From the NCBI RefSeq assembly GCF_000717745.1, contig NZ_JOBH01000006.1:310001-374000 (forward strand): a stretch of 64,000 bases of DNA, given 5' to 3'. The stretch is from Streptomyces violens. Its GTDB lineage: Bacteria; Actinomycetota; Actinomycetes; Streptomycetales; Streptomycetaceae. Under the pieces are notes generated by a model that ran no database searches, was not told where the DNA came from, and worked only from the letters and a program-made list of their open reading frames with translations. Both the position numbers and the translations under genes were made by a program. Of the stretch, positions 18,014-26,558 are shown piece by piece (position 1 is the first letter of the stretch; every line of letters begins with the position of its first letter).

Positions 18014-18527
18014 ACGGCGTCGATGACCACGTCGGCCCCGAATCCGCCCGTGAGTTCCCGCACGGCCGCGACCGGGTCGGTGGTGCCGGAGTTGACGGTG
18101 TGCGTGGCGCCGAATTTCCGTGCGGAGGCGAGCTTGCGGTCGTCGAGGTCGAGGGCGATGATCTTCGATGCTCCGGCGAGGCGGGCGCCGGCGACAGCGG
18201 CGTTTCCGACGCCACCGCAGCCGATGACGGCGACCGAGTCGCCCCGGCCGACCTCGCCGGTGTTGATGGCCGCTCCAAGCCCGGCCATCACGCCGCAGCC
18301 CTGCGGTGGTCGGTGACGCCGCCGGGTGAGATCACGGTGACGCCGTCGCCGACCGACTCGACCACTCCGGCGGCCTCGTGGCCGAGGAGGAAGGGGGAGT
18401 CGTCATTGATCCCGCCTTCGCGGTAGTGGAGATCGGTGTGGCAGACGCCGCAGGCCTGGACGCGCACCACGGCTTCGCCCGGCCCGGGGTCGGGCACCAC
18501 GATGGTCTCCATCCTGTGGACCGTCAC
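18005..18527 (-). pseudogene. S-(hydroxymethyl)mycothiol dehydrogenase, decayed
   Basis: Zinc alcohol dehydrogenase remains in two pieces. Piece one (about 18527-18310) holds [20 protein letters not shown], then [10 protein letters not shown] with the catalytic zinc Cys, and [12 protein letters not shown]. Piece two, in a shifted frame (about 18300-18010), holds [15 protein letters not shown], the cofactor motif [12 protein letters not shown] and [15 protein letters not shown]. The zinc-lobe segment between them and the whole C-terminal third are deleted. The block order matches mycothiol-dependent formaldehyde dehydrogenase (MscR/AdhE2 type). It directly follows an operon for Rieske and P450 oxygenases, where released formaldehyde would need such an enzyme. 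Confidence 0.75.
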
Positions 18528-18582
18528 CGCGCGGCATCAGGTTTTGGCTCTGCCGGGCCCGGGCCGCGCGGTGACGGTGGAA

Positions 18583-19554
18583 TCACAGGTCGAGGACCAG
18601 GCGGCGGGAGTGGGACCGGGAGACGCACAGGAACATGACGTCTCCGGCCGCTCGCTCCTTCTCGCTGAGCAGCGAGTCGCGGTGGTCGGGCTCGCCTGCC
18701 AGCACGGCGGTCTCGCAGCTGCCGCAGGTGCCCTCCTGGCAGGAGGACAGGACGTCGGCTCCTGCTTCCTGGACCACTTCCAGGATGGAGCGCTCGGCCG
18801 GCACCGTCAGGGTCACGCCGGACTGGGCGAGTTCGACCTCGAAGGCGGTGTCCTCCGCCTCGTCCGTGCGTGCCTTCGGGACGAACCGCTCAATGTGCAG
18901 GGCGCCTTCGGGCCAGTCGGCGCACGCTTCCTCGACCGCGTTGAGCAGCGGCTCGGGGCCGCAGCAGTACACCGCCGTGTCCTGCCGAGGCGCCCCGAGC
19001 AGCGCCTGGAGGTCGAGGTGGCCGGTCTCGTCCTGGGGACAGAGTTCCACTCGGTCGGGGTAGGTCTGGGCCAGTTGGCCGGCGAAGGCCATGGTCGTGC
19101 GGGTGCGTCCGCCGTAGACCAACCGCCAGCCCGCTCCTCGCCGTTCGGCCTCGGCGATCATCGGGATGATGGGGGTGATGCCGATGCCGCCCGCGATGAA
19201 CAGGTAGCGCGGGGAGTCGACCAGCGGAAAGTTGTTGCGCGGCCCGCGTATCCGCACCGTGGCGCCCTCGTTGAGCGCGTCGTGCACATGGCGGGAGCCT
19301 CCGCGGCCCGCTGCCTCGCGCAGGACGGCCACCTGGAGGACGGAGCGGTTGGCGGGGTCGCCGCACAGGGAGTACTGGCGGACGAGGTCCGGGCCGAGGA
19401 GCAGGTCGATGTGGGCGCCGGGTTCCCAGGAGGGGAGCGGCTCGCCCGCGGGGTGGTTCAGGGTGAGACGAACGACCCCGTCGGCGAGGGTCTCCTTGCG
19501 CTCCAGGCGCAGGTCGAGTTCGACCTCGGTGCGCGCAGACGTCGTGGTGGTCAT
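18583..19554 (-). CDS. Flavin/[2Fe-2S] reductase of a Rieske oxygenase (PDR/VanB type), module A
   Basis: Electron-transfer reductase, 323 residues. The N-terminal FMN-binding barrel has RQYSLCGDP at about 62-70; the NAD(H) domain starts at FIAGGIGITPI (about 118-128) and includes CCGPEPLL. A C-terminal plant-type ferredoxin carries Cys ligands in SCQEGTCGSC (about 268-277) and a distal Cys in FLCVS near 308. This order is that of phthalate dioxygenase reductase, VanB and the reductase part of CYP116B P450s. The ATG at 19554 has an AAGGAAAG site. It is last intact gene of the leftward operon and could serve both the Rieske enzyme and the P450 (inference). Confidence 0.93.
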   Translation of the reverse strand: MTTTTSARTEVELDLRLERKETLADGVVRLTLNHPAGEPLPSWEPGAHIDLLLGPDLVRQYSLCGDPANRSVLQVAVLREAAGRGGSRHVHDALNEGATVRIRGPRNNFPLVDSPRYLFIAGGIGITPIIPMIAEAERRGAGWRLVYGGRTRTTMAFAGQLAQTYPDRVELCPQDETGHLDLQALLGAPRQDTAVYCCGPEPLLNAVEEACADWPEGALHIERFVPKARTDEAEDTAFEVELAQSGVTLTVPAERSILEVVQEAGADVLSSCQEGTCGSCETAVLAGEPDHRDSLLSEKERAAGDVMFLCVSRSHSRRLVLDL

Positions 19555-19583
19555 GGTGCTTTCCTTGCTGAGCCGGGCGGTCT

Positions 19584-19811
19584 TCAGGCGAAGACCTCGT
19601 GGAGGGGCTGGGGGGTGACGGCGGGCCCGGACTCCGGACCGGCCTGGTGGTCGTCGGAGTGGCCCAGGAGCCAGTCCCACAGCGGGACCGGATCGTCGAA
19701 TTCGCGCTCGGCGCCGCAGTGGCAGACGGCGAGGAGTCTGTCGGTGCCGAGGATCCAGTGGATACGGAAGACGCTGTCGCCGTTGAGAACGGCCGGGTGC
19801 AGCGGGTTCAT
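19584..19811 (-). CDS. Small CxCG protein of unknown function, module A
   Basis: A 75-residue protein between Rieske oxygenase and reductase genes. The ATG at 19811 overlaps the oxygenase stop (ATGA), so it is translationally coupled. It contains GTDRLLAVCHCGAEREF at about residues 22-38 and then PLWDWLLGH. A clearly related protein occupies the same place in module B (27635-27922), sharing GTDRL, CxCG, PVxLWxWLL and H. The CxC pair could bind metal or act in cluster or subunit assembly, but I do not recognise the family and no function is assigned. Confidence 0.75.
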   Translation of the reverse strand: MNPLHPAVLNGDSVFRIHWILGTDRLLAVCHCGAEREFDDPVPLWDWLLGHSDDHQAGPESGPAVTPQPLHEVFA

Positions 19812-20872
19812 CGGGTCGTCGTCGCCGAAGTCTGCTCGGTGTTGGCCTGCGCCAGGCGGGCGAGGATGCGGCGGGCGGCCAGGCCGCCGGTGTCGATGTT
19901 GATGGACAGCTCCTGGTAGCCGGCCTTCTCGGTGTTCAGGGACTGCTGGAGCACATTGAGGGCGACGACGTCCTGCATGACCACGGTGTGGTTGTTCTCC
20001 CGCAGGAAGTCGGTGACCTGCTGGTCGCCGAGGGCGAAGTCGCGGGCCACCGCCCAGAAGTCGTACGTGGTCGTCTCCGTCGATGGTGTGATGGCGTAGA
20101 CGACCTCGGTGTGGAAGGCGTGCGGGTCGGTGCCGTCCGGGTTCGGGCCGGGTGCGCCGACCGGCGCGATGCGGGAGTGCAGCAGGTACAGGCCCGGCGC
20201 GTGGTACTCGATGTCCTGCCAGCGGGTGATGCGGCCCTCGATGCCGGTGGACTTGGCGTAGAACGGCGGGCATTCCGCGTCGTGCATGTGCCGGCTGACG
20301 TAGACGACGCCGGCCGCCTCGTCGACCTCGGTGGTGATGGGGGTCTCCGCGACCTCGGGGGTGCCGATGTAGCCGCCGTGCAGGTACGTCTCGTGGGAGA
20401 GGTCCATGAGGTTGTCGACCAGCAGCCCGTAGTCGCCGTCGATGGGCTCCATACCGGAGACGACGGTGTAGTCGGGCGAGTCCATCCACGGTGCGCGCGG
20501 CGGCACCGTGTCACCCGGCTCCCGGTCGCCGATCCACACCCAGACGAAGGAGTCCTGCTCGATCACCGGGTAGGTGTTCAGCCGGGCCGTACGGGGGATG
20601 CGCTGCTGCCCGGGAACGTACACGCACCCGCCGTCGGTGCCGTACGTGAAGCCGTGGTAGCCGCAGACCACCCGGTCACCGTCCAGGCGGCTCGGCGCCT
20701 GCGAGAGCGGGAAGCGCCGGTGCACACAGCGGTCGGACATGGCCACGGCGCGGCCGTCCTCGGTGCGGTACAGCAGGATCGGCTCGCCCAGGATGGTGCG
20801 GCCCAGCAGCTCGCGGCCCACTTCACGGCCGTAGGCGGCGACGTACCACTGGTTGCGGACGAAGGCGGTCAT
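19808..20872 (-). CDS. Rieske non-heme iron oxygenase (VanA/O-demethylase type), module A
   Basis: Terminal oxygenase, 354 residues. The Rieske [2Fe-2S] motif is CVHRRF (about residues 46-51) and CGYHGF (about 65-70). The mononuclear iron site is seen in DLSHETYLHGG at about 146-156. Length and layout fit VanA-like single-component oxygenases that demethylate aromatic methyl ethers or oxidise related substrates. It starts at ATG 20872, one base after the P450 stop, and its own stop overlaps the small CxCG gene. It is closely similar to the oxygenase of module B, including SHETYLHGGYIGTPEVAETP. The substrate is unknown. Confidence 0.93.
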   Translation of the reverse strand: MTAFVRNQWYVAAYGREVGRELLGRTILGEPILLYRTEDGRAVAMSDRCVHRRFPLSQAPSRLDGDRVVCGYHGFTYGTDGGCVYVPGQQRIPRTARLNTYPVIEQDSFVWVWIGDREPGDTVPPRAPWMDSPDYTVVSGMEPIDGDYGLLVDNLMDLSHETYLHGGYIGTPEVAETPITTEVDEAAGVVYVSRHMHDAECPPFYAKSTGIEGRITRWQDIEYHAPGLYLLHSRIAPVGAPGPNPDGTDPHAFHTEVVYAITPSTETTTYDFWAVARDFALGDQQVTDFLRENNHTVVMQDVVALNVLQQSLNTEKAGYQELSINIDTGGLAARRILARLAQANTEQTSATTTR

Positions 20873-20873
20873 C

Positions 20874-22163
20874 TCAGTGCTCCTTGCTCTCGGGGGCCTT
20901 GGCGTCGCTCGGGGCCCAAGTGACCTGGAGGATGCGGCGGATGGGCAGCATGGCCAGGGGGAGGAAGTCCTGCTTCTGGTCGGGCACGGCGCGCAGACCG
21001 GGCAGCCGCTCGTAGGCCACGCGCAGGCCGATGGCGCCCTGGGTACGGCCGAGGGGCGCGCCCAGGCAGGTGTGGCGGCCCTTGGTGAAGGCGTAGTGAT
21101 CGTGGTCATCGAGCCCGTCGCGGTGGATGTCGAAGCGCAGCGGGTCCACGACCGCGGCCGGGTCGGTGTTGGCACTGGCCAGCGCCAGCCATACCATGTC
21201 CCCTTCGGGGATGGTCACTCCGGCGATCTCCGCGTCCTGGGTGGCCACGCGGGACGCGAACGGCGCGGAGGGGCGACGCCGTACGGTCTCCTCGAACACC
21301 CGGGCCCACAGGGTCGGATCGGCCTGCGCTTCGGCACGTTGCTCGGGGGCGTCCGACAGGAAGAGGATCGCGTTGGCCATGGCCTGCGCCGTGGTGTCGG
21401 TGCCGGCCGCGGCGAACTCCGTGAGGTGCATGGCGATGCGCTCCACGGACAGCGCATGGTTGCCTTCCCGGTCCTTCGCCCGGGCCATCAGGGTGATGAT
21501 GTCGCCGCCGTCACCGTCCCGGCGCTCCTGCGCGAGCTGCCGCAGACGCAGCTGGGCGGCGACGTAGCGGGTCCAGACCTCGCTGCGCTCGGGCTCCGGC
21601 ATCGGCTCGCGGCCGCTGGCCAGCACCCGGAAGTGATCGTCGCGCAGCTGGCGCATCATCGGCTCGTCCTCGGCGGACAGGCCGAGCAGAGCCATCAGCG
21701 TCTGGGTCGTCAGCTCCAGGCAGTACGTCTCCATCAGCTCGGCGGCGCCGAGGTGGGCGAAGCCGTCGAGGATCCGGTGCGCGCGGGCCTCGATCTCCGG
21801 GGCGAGGGCCTCGATGACCGGCTTGAGGAATCCGCGCTGGGCGACCTTGCGGGCCGCCGTGTGCTTCGGCGGATCCATACCGATCATGATTTCGGCCACC
21901 AGCTCCGGCGGTACGACATCGGCGTACTCGTCGGGTACGGGAAGTCGTCCGCCGTTGGCCTGGCAGGACCAGGTCTCCCAGTCCATGAGGACGGCGTCGA
22001 TGTCGGCGCGGCGGGTGACCACCCAGGTGCCGAGCGCTTCGTTCCAGAAGACCGGGGCTTCTTCACGGGCACGGACGAAGGCCGAGGCCGGGTCGCGCAG
22101 ATACGCGTCGCTGAACAGGTCGAACTCCGGCGGTGGGGCCGGTCGGCCGGCGATCTGAGTCAT
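20874..22163 (-). CDS. Cytochrome P450, module A
   Basis: Soluble bacterial P450, 429 residues. The I-helix oxygen-activation motif AAGTDTT is at about 248-254, ExxR is in EETVRRRP near 288, and the heme loop FTKGRHTCLGAPLGR near 360-374 holds the Cys ligand. The ATG at 22163 (MTQIAGRP) is preferred; an upstream frame exists without a good ribosome site. Electrons may come from the PDR-type reductase four kilobases downstream in the same operon, since no separate ferredoxin gene is present. Its stop lies one base before the Rieske start. Confidence 0.92.
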   Translation of the reverse strand: MTQIAGRPAPPPEFDLFSDAYLRDPASAFVRAREEAPVFWNEALGTWVVTRRADIDAVLMDWETWSCQANGGRLPVPDEYADVVPPELVAEIMIGMDPPKHTAARKVAQRGFLKPVIEALAPEIEARAHRILDGFAHLGAAELMETYCLELTTQTLMALLGLSAEDEPMMRQLRDDHFRVLASGREPMPEPERSEVWTRYVAAQLRLRQLAQERRDGDGGDIITLMARAKDREGNHALSVERIAMHLTEFAAAGTDTTAQAMANAILFLSDAPEQRAEAQADPTLWARVFEETVRRRPSAPFASRVATQDAEIAGVTIPEGDMVWLALASANTDPAAVVDPLRFDIHRDGLDDHDHYAFTKGRHTCLGAPLGRTQGAIGLRVAYERLPGLRAVPDQKQDFLPLAMLPIRRILQVTWAPSDAKAPESKEH

Positions 22164-22289
22164 CTGTTGATCACTCCGAGGGATGAGGGGAAGGAGGGGC
22201 TCATCGGCATGGGCGCCGAGCTCCCCGGCAGAGGAAGGGGGCACTTCCCGCCGACCCGCCGGGGGAGAGGTCGGCAGGGAGCGACCGGG

Positions 22290-23459
22290 TCAGAGCGCGG
22301 CGGCCGCGGCCAAGGTCGACAGTCGCTGGAAGCGGAGGACGTTTTCGCTCTCCTCCATGACGCCCGCGGTCAGGCAGGCGAAGGTCAGGTCCCTTTCGGG
22401 GTCCACCCAGAACAGAGTGGAGCCGGCACCGTAGTTGCCGTGTGTACGCGGGCTGGTGGCCGAGCCGAAGAAGGACGCGTGTGTGCCGGTTCCGGACAGG
22501 GCGAAGCCGAGTCCGAAGTTGCCCGGCGGCACGTCCCAGCCGCGCGCCTCGGCCAGCCCCCGGTAGAGGTCGTTGGGCAGGTCGCCGGTCTGGTTGGTGG
22601 TGGCCAGATCCAGGATCGCGGGGGAGAGGACGCGCTTGCCGTCGTACTCACCGCGCCGGCGCAGCATCTCGGCGAAGGAGTGGATGTCCTCGACCGTGGA
22701 CACGGCACCGACCCAGGGCATCTCGGCTTCCTCGGTGATGATCTCCTCCATCACCTCGATGTCCGCGGTGGACAGCCAGCCGCCGTCCGGGAAGCTCGCG
22801 CGGACGGGCACGTAGTGCTCGGCCCACTTCCGGGGGGCGCCGAGCGCCGTGCTGTCCATGCCGAGGGGCTCGAAGATCTCCCGCTTCATCAGGTCACGCA
22901 CGCATTCGGCTCCGGTGGCGCGGCGGACCATCTCGGCGATCAGCGCGTGGTTGAGCGCCGGGGAGTAGTTGAGGGTCGTACCGGGTTCGCCCACGACGTC
23001 GAGCTGGCAGATGGCGTCGACGACTTCGCCGAGGTCGCCCAGCTCGTCGTACGGCAGGGGCGTCGGCGTGGTCACGAGGCCCGCGCGGTGGGTGAGCAGA
23101 TGGGCCAGGTTGACCCTGTCCTTGCGCGCCGTGCGGAAGCGGTCGCGGCCGTAGAACTCGGGTATGACGTCGACGACCCGGGTGGTGAGCGCCAGTTCGC
23201 CGCGGTCGATCGCCTGCAGGGCGAGGACGTTGGTGAACGCCTTGGTCATCGAGAAGATCCGGTATATGTCTTCGGGAGCGGCGGTGCGTCCCGCCTTCCG
23301 GTCGGACCAGCCGATCGAGGCCTGCAGACCGATCTCACCGCGACGCGAGACGATGATGTTGGCGCCGTCGTACCGCCCGGCTTCGATGTCGCTCTCGATG
23401 GCGGTCTGGATCCTGCGCAGGGCTGCGGCGTCCAGTCCGCTGTGGTCTTCGTTGATCAC
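22290..23459 (-). CDS. Serine hydrolase, class C beta-lactamase / EstB-like esterase
   Basis: Penicillin-binding-protein-fold hydrolase of about 389 residues. The nucleophile motif SMTK is at about residues 69-72, the YSP tyrosine motif near 164, and the third strand HGNYGAGSTLF replaces the KTG box near 353. These features match EstB-type esterases and lovastatin-esterase-like proteins more than true beta-lactamases. GTG at 23459 is preferred because AGGAAAGG sits seven bases upstream; an ATG at 23489 is the alternative. No signal peptide is visible, so it is cytoplasmic. In this operon it may cleave an ester before or after oxidation (inference). Confidence 0.85.
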   Translation of the reverse strand: MINEDHSGLDAAALRRIQTAIESDIEAGRYDGANIIVSRRGEIGLQASIGWSDRKAGRTAAPEDIYRIFSMTKAFTNVLALQAIDRGELALTTRVVDVIPEFYGRDRFRTARKDRVNLAHLLTHRAGLVTTPTPLPYDELGDLGEVVDAICQLDVVGEPGTTLNYSPALNHALIAEMVRRATGAECVRDLMKREIFEPLGMDSTALGAPRKWAEHYVPVRASFPDGGWLSTADIEVMEEIITEEAEMPWVGAVSTVEDIHSFAEMLRRRGEYDGKRVLSPAILDLATTNQTGDLPNDLYRGLAEARGWDVPPGNFGLGFALSGTGTHASFFGSATSPRTHGNYGAGSTLFWVDPERDLTFACLTAGVMEESENVLRFQRLSTLAAAAAL

Positions 23460-23507
23460 GCTTCTGCCTTTCCTGTGTAGAAGGTTCATGACGAGAAGAC
23501 CGCTCGG

Positions 23508-24317
23508 TCACATGTGCAGGCCGCCGGACGGCGAAAGCGTCTGGCCCGTGTAGTAGGCGCCGTCGTCGGACGCGAGGAAGAGCATGGTGCGGGCCAGCTC
23601 GTCGGGCGTGGCGGGCCGCTTGATGGGCTGCATCGAAACGAGGCCGGCCACGATCTCGGGCGGCTGTGCGTTCAGGAGCGGGGTGTCCACCGCGCCGGGG
23701 GCGACTGCGTTGACCCGGATGTTGTGCGGGGCCAGTTCGCCGGCCGCGGCCCGGGTGAGCCCCAGGACTCCCGCCTTGGACGCCGGGTAGTACAGCGGCA
23801 TGGGCGCGCCCACCAGGGCGGCCACGCTGGCGATGTTGACGACCGATCCGCCGCCGCTCCTGCGCATCAGTGGAGCCGCCGCGCGCAGACAGTAGAACGG
23901 CCCGACCAGGTTGACCGCCAGGACCTTGGCGAAGTCCTCGTCCGTGGTCTCGCTCAGGAAGTCGGGGTGGTAGGCCTCCCCGCGGCCCGCGGCCTGGAAC
24001 GCCGCTACGTTGATCTCGACCAGACGGTCGTTGGCCTTCTTGGTCGGTGCGTTGACGCCCGCAGCGTTGACCAGGACGTCGAGACGCCCGTGCTCGCGTT
24101 CCACCTCGGCGAATGCGGCGTTCACCGCGGCACTGTCGCTGACGTCCAGAGCGATGCCGTTGGCCCCGTCGACGCCCTTGAGCGCGTCCTTGACCTTCTC
24201 GGCGGACAGGTCCGCTCCGATGACCGTAGCTCCCTCGGCGGCGAACAGTCGGACCGTCGCGGCCCCGATCCCCGAAGCCGCTCCGGTGACGAAAGCGACC
24301 TTTCCTTCCAGCTTCAT
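23508..24317 (-). CDS. Short-chain dehydrogenase/reductase, module A
   Basis: Classical SDR, 269 residues. Cofactor motif TGAASGIG at about 11-18, NAAG near 88, catalytic Ser in NIAS near 150 and YYPASKAG near 168. A unique insertion of about 20 residues near 100-120 (KKANDRLVEINVAAF region) precedes the usual helix. A strong AGGAGG site precedes the ATG at 24317. It is first gene of the leftward operon; the palindrome at 24387-24404 lies 70 bases upstream. It may oxidise an alcohol produced in the pathway. Confidence 0.9.
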   Translation of the reverse strand: MKLEGKVAFVTGAASGIGAATVRLFAAEGATVIGADLSAEKVKDALKGVDGANGIALDVSDSAAVNAAFAEVEREHGRLDVLVNAAGVNAPTKKANDRLVEINVAAFQAAGRGEAYHPDFLSETTDEDFAKVLAVNLVGPFYCLRAAAPLMRRSGGGSVVNIASVAALVGAPMPLYYPASKAGVLGLTRAAAGELAPHNIRVNAVAPGAVDTPLLNAQPPEIVAGLVSMQPIKRPATPDELARTMLFLASDDGAYYTGQTLSPSGGLHM

Positions 24318-24386
24318 CCGACTCCTCCTAGAGCCCCCTGCCGGAAAGCGGCAGGACTGGTGTGGTGCGGGCCACCATGCCATTCG

Positions 24387-24404
24387 ACTAGACGACTGTC
24401 TAGT
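24387..24404. promoter_or_regulatory. 18-base palindrome, candidate TetR operator O1
   Basis: Perfect dyad ACTAGAC-GACT-GTCTAGT between the divergent SDR and tetR genes. The same core, CTAGAC-N4-GTCTAG, recurs at 26390-26409 in the other divergent promoter region of this cluster. Symmetry, spacing and placement next to a tetR gene make it a strong operator candidate. Confidence 0.75.
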
Positions 24405-24518
24405 GAAGAGGCGAGGGTCCAGTGGTAAATTTGCTGGCATGATCGCGACTTCGGCAGGTGGGGCGACGCCGTACCCTCGCCGGAGCGGGCAGTCGGCGGA
24501 CGCAGGGGCGGGACACAA

Positions 24519-25139
24519 GTGACGGAAGCAAGCGAAGCGGGTCGGTCGGCCGGTGAGTCCCTGCGGGAGGCCCAGAAACGACTCACGCGGGAGCGGCTCG
24601 TCGATGCGGCCTTCGAGGCATTCCGTGACAGGGGCTACGCGGCGGTGAGTACGGCACACATCGCCTCGGCGGCGGGAGCCAGCCGGGCCACGTTCTACCT
24701 GCACTTCCCGAGCAAGGCCGAAGTGGTCATCGCCCTGCTGGAACGCATCGAGCCCACGGTGGTGGCGTTCCACCGCAGCCTCGATGAGATCGCGGAGCCT
24801 TCCCTGGAGTCGGTCCGTGAGTGGGTTGAACGCGCTGTCGGCTGGTGGGAGCGCGACCGGCTCCGCTTCGAAGCCTTCGAGCAGGCCGTGGCCGTCGAGC
24901 CCAAGGTGGCGGCCCGCTGGTTCGAGAGTGTCTACCGTGCGGCGGATGCCATGACAAGGCATCTGGCCGCGTTCGCGGAAGGGGCGGACCGCGACCGGGC
25001 GCACCTGCGCCTCGTCACGCTGATCACTCAGATGGAGAGGACCATGTACTTCACGGCTGTACGTCAGGCTCCGCACGACCGCGAGCAGCTGGTGGACGTA
25101 CTCACCGAGCAGTGGTGGGCCGTACTGAAGCAGTCATGA
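24519..25139 (+). CDS. TetR/AcrR regulator of the oxygenase cluster
   Basis: TetR-family repressor, 206 residues, starting with GTG at 24519. Helix-turn-helix at about residues 24-68 with AGASRATFYLHFPSKAEVV. The C-terminal ligand domain contains several Trp and Phe residues (WVERAVGWWERDRLRFEAF), suggesting an aromatic or hydrophobic pocket. It lies centrally between the two oxygenase modules and 115 bases from operator O1. A second copy of that operator controls the other divergent pair. It is inferred to regulate four transcription units. Confidence 0.88.
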   Translation: MTEASEAGRSAGESLREAQKRLTRERLVDAAFEAFRDRGYAAVSTAHIASAAGASRATFYLHFPSKAEVVIALLERIEPTVVAFHRSLDEIAEPSLESVREWVERAVGWWERDRLRFEAFEQAVAVEPKVAARWFESVYRAADAMTRHLAAFAEGADRDRAHLRLVTLITQMERTMYFTAVRQAPHDREQLVDVLTEQWWAVLKQS

Positions 25140-25272
25140 CCGGGTCGCACTGCGATCCGGTCAGGCGAGTGCGGCAAGGGCGGGGAGTCAATGAGGCTCC
25201 TGTGCCGACGAGTTGAGACGCCGGACACCTCCCTCAGGGACCTCCCTCGGCCGCACCCCATCGTCCGTGCGC

Positions 25273-26280
25273 CTACACCCGCACCATCAACTTTCCGTTG
25301 TTCTTTCCGTCGAGCAGGAGCGAGATGGACTCCGGCGCCTTGTCCAGCCCGTCGACAATGTGCGAGCGCGCGACGATGGAGCCGTCGATGTAGAGGGGGC
25401 GGAGGATGTCGTCGAACTCCGCGTACCGGCCGGTGTAGGCACCCGCGACGAACCCCTCCATCCGCGCGCACTTGTACATCAGCAGATGCAGGTTGGTGCA
25501 GCCGTACGCCGCGTCCGGATTCGGGAGGTCGTACTGCGACATCGCGCCGCAGACGACGATCCGGCAGTTCCAGGCCATGTTCGCCAGCACCGCGTCGAGC
25601 ACGGCGCCGCCGACGTTGTCGAAGAAGAGATCCACTCCTTGGGGGCACTTCTCGGCGAGTGCTTCCCGTACGTCCACCGCCCGGTAGTCGATGGCGTCGT
25701 CGGCGCCCAAGTCCTCCACGACATAACGGCACTTGTGCTCGCCGCCGGCGATTCCGATGACCCGGCAGCCCTTCGCCTTGGCGAGCTGCACCGCGATCGA
25801 GCCTGTCGCTCCCGCCGCCGCGGAGACGACGACCGTATCGGAGGATTTCAGACGGCCGATCTCCATGAGGCCGAACGCGGCGGCCCTCCCGATGTGAGAG
25901 AAGACGGACACGTACGCCTCGTCCGGGATCCGGTCGTCGCGGTCATGGCGTTGGAGGTACTCGGGTGTGGCGAGTGAGTACTCCTCCCAACCCCACATGC
26001 CACTCACCAGATCGCCGGGCTCGAAGCCCTCGGCACGGGACTCCACCACTTCACCCACTGCGGCACCGATCATGACATCGCCCACTGCGATGGGGATGTA
26101 CGTCGTGGCCGGGTCCAGCTTCAGCCAGTTGCGGGATGTGGGATCGATGGAGAGCAGCTTGGTCCTGATGAGGACGTGCCCCTCCCTGACTTCGGGAACC
26201 TCGCGTTCCTCCCATTGCAGGCACTTGGGGTCGTATGCCCCCAAGGCTGGCTCGGCAACGATCCAGGCGTGGTTCTTCAT
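25273..26280 (-). CDS. MDR oxidoreductase (PTGR/curcumin-reductase type)
   Basis: NADPH-dependent medium-chain reductase without zinc ligands, 335 residues. It shows the family blocks SIDPTSRNWL (about 50-59), GWEEYSL near 102, and the nucleotide-binding motif SAAAGATGSIAVQLAK at about 154-169. The end, NNGKLMVRV, is typical. Relatives reduce alkenals, curcumin-like enones or prostaglandin enones. The ATG at 26280 (MKNHAWIVAEP) has only a weak ribosome site. It diverges from the module B operon; operator O2 lies 110 bases upstream of its start. Confidence 0.88.
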   Translation of the reverse strand: MKNHAWIVAEPALGAYDPKCLQWEEREVPEVREGHVLIRTKLLSIDPTSRNWLKLDPATTYIPIAVGDVMIGAAVGEVVESRAEGFEPGDLVSGMWGWEEYSLATPEYLQRHDRDDRIPDEAYVSVFSHIGRAAAFGLMEIGRLKSSDTVVVSAAAGATGSIAVQLAKAKGCRVIGIAGGEHKCRYVVEDLGADDAIDYRAVDVREALAEKCPQGVDLFFDNVGGAVLDAVLANMAWNCRIVVCGAMSQYDLPNPDAAYGCTNLHLLMYKCARMEGFVAGAYTGRYAEFDDILRPLYIDGSIVARSHIVDGLDKAPESISLLLDGKNNGKLMVRV

Positions 26281-26389
26281 GGGCAGCTGCTTTCGCTGGG
26301 GGGCGTCGCCGTTGGCGGAAATGCGAGTGGCATTCCGGCCCGGGCCGCGCCCTATTCGATCGTCGTGGCGCACATCGTTGTACCGCCTT

Positions 26390-26409
26390 GGCTAGACTCT
26401 CGTCTAGCC
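26390..26409. promoter_or_regulatory. 20-base palindrome, candidate TetR operator O2
   Basis: Perfect dyad GGCTAGAC-TCTC-GTCTAGCC between the divergent MDR and Rieske genes. It shares CTAGAC-N4-GTCTAG with operator O1 at 24387, including the four-base spacer length, while flanking bases differ. It is 150 bases upstream of the module B oxygenase start. Confidence 0.75.
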
Positions 26410-26558
26410 GCAAGACGCAAGCGTATCGAGCTGCATCCGCGCATGAGATCCCCCCACTGCTTCCGTTATCCGGAAGCGGCGCTGCTTCGGCGTGGCGGCG
26501 GACGGCATTGTGGGCTGCCCGCGCCACAAGCTGTTCACGCCGCCTTGTTGGAGGAGCC

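Noticed and set aside
17280..18278. A 332-codon gene across the decayed region
   Set aside because: It strings together pieces of unrelated families in chance frame, with catalytic segments missing.
22290..23459. Beta-lactamase resistance gene
   Set aside because: It has the SxxK fold, but the third motif and operon context fit an EstB-like esterase; no signal peptide for a periplasmic-type or secreted beta-lactamase.
20853..23480. Plus-strand open frame of 875 codons
   Set aside because: Antisense to the Rieske, P450 and serine hydrolase genes, whose motifs are clear on the minus strand.
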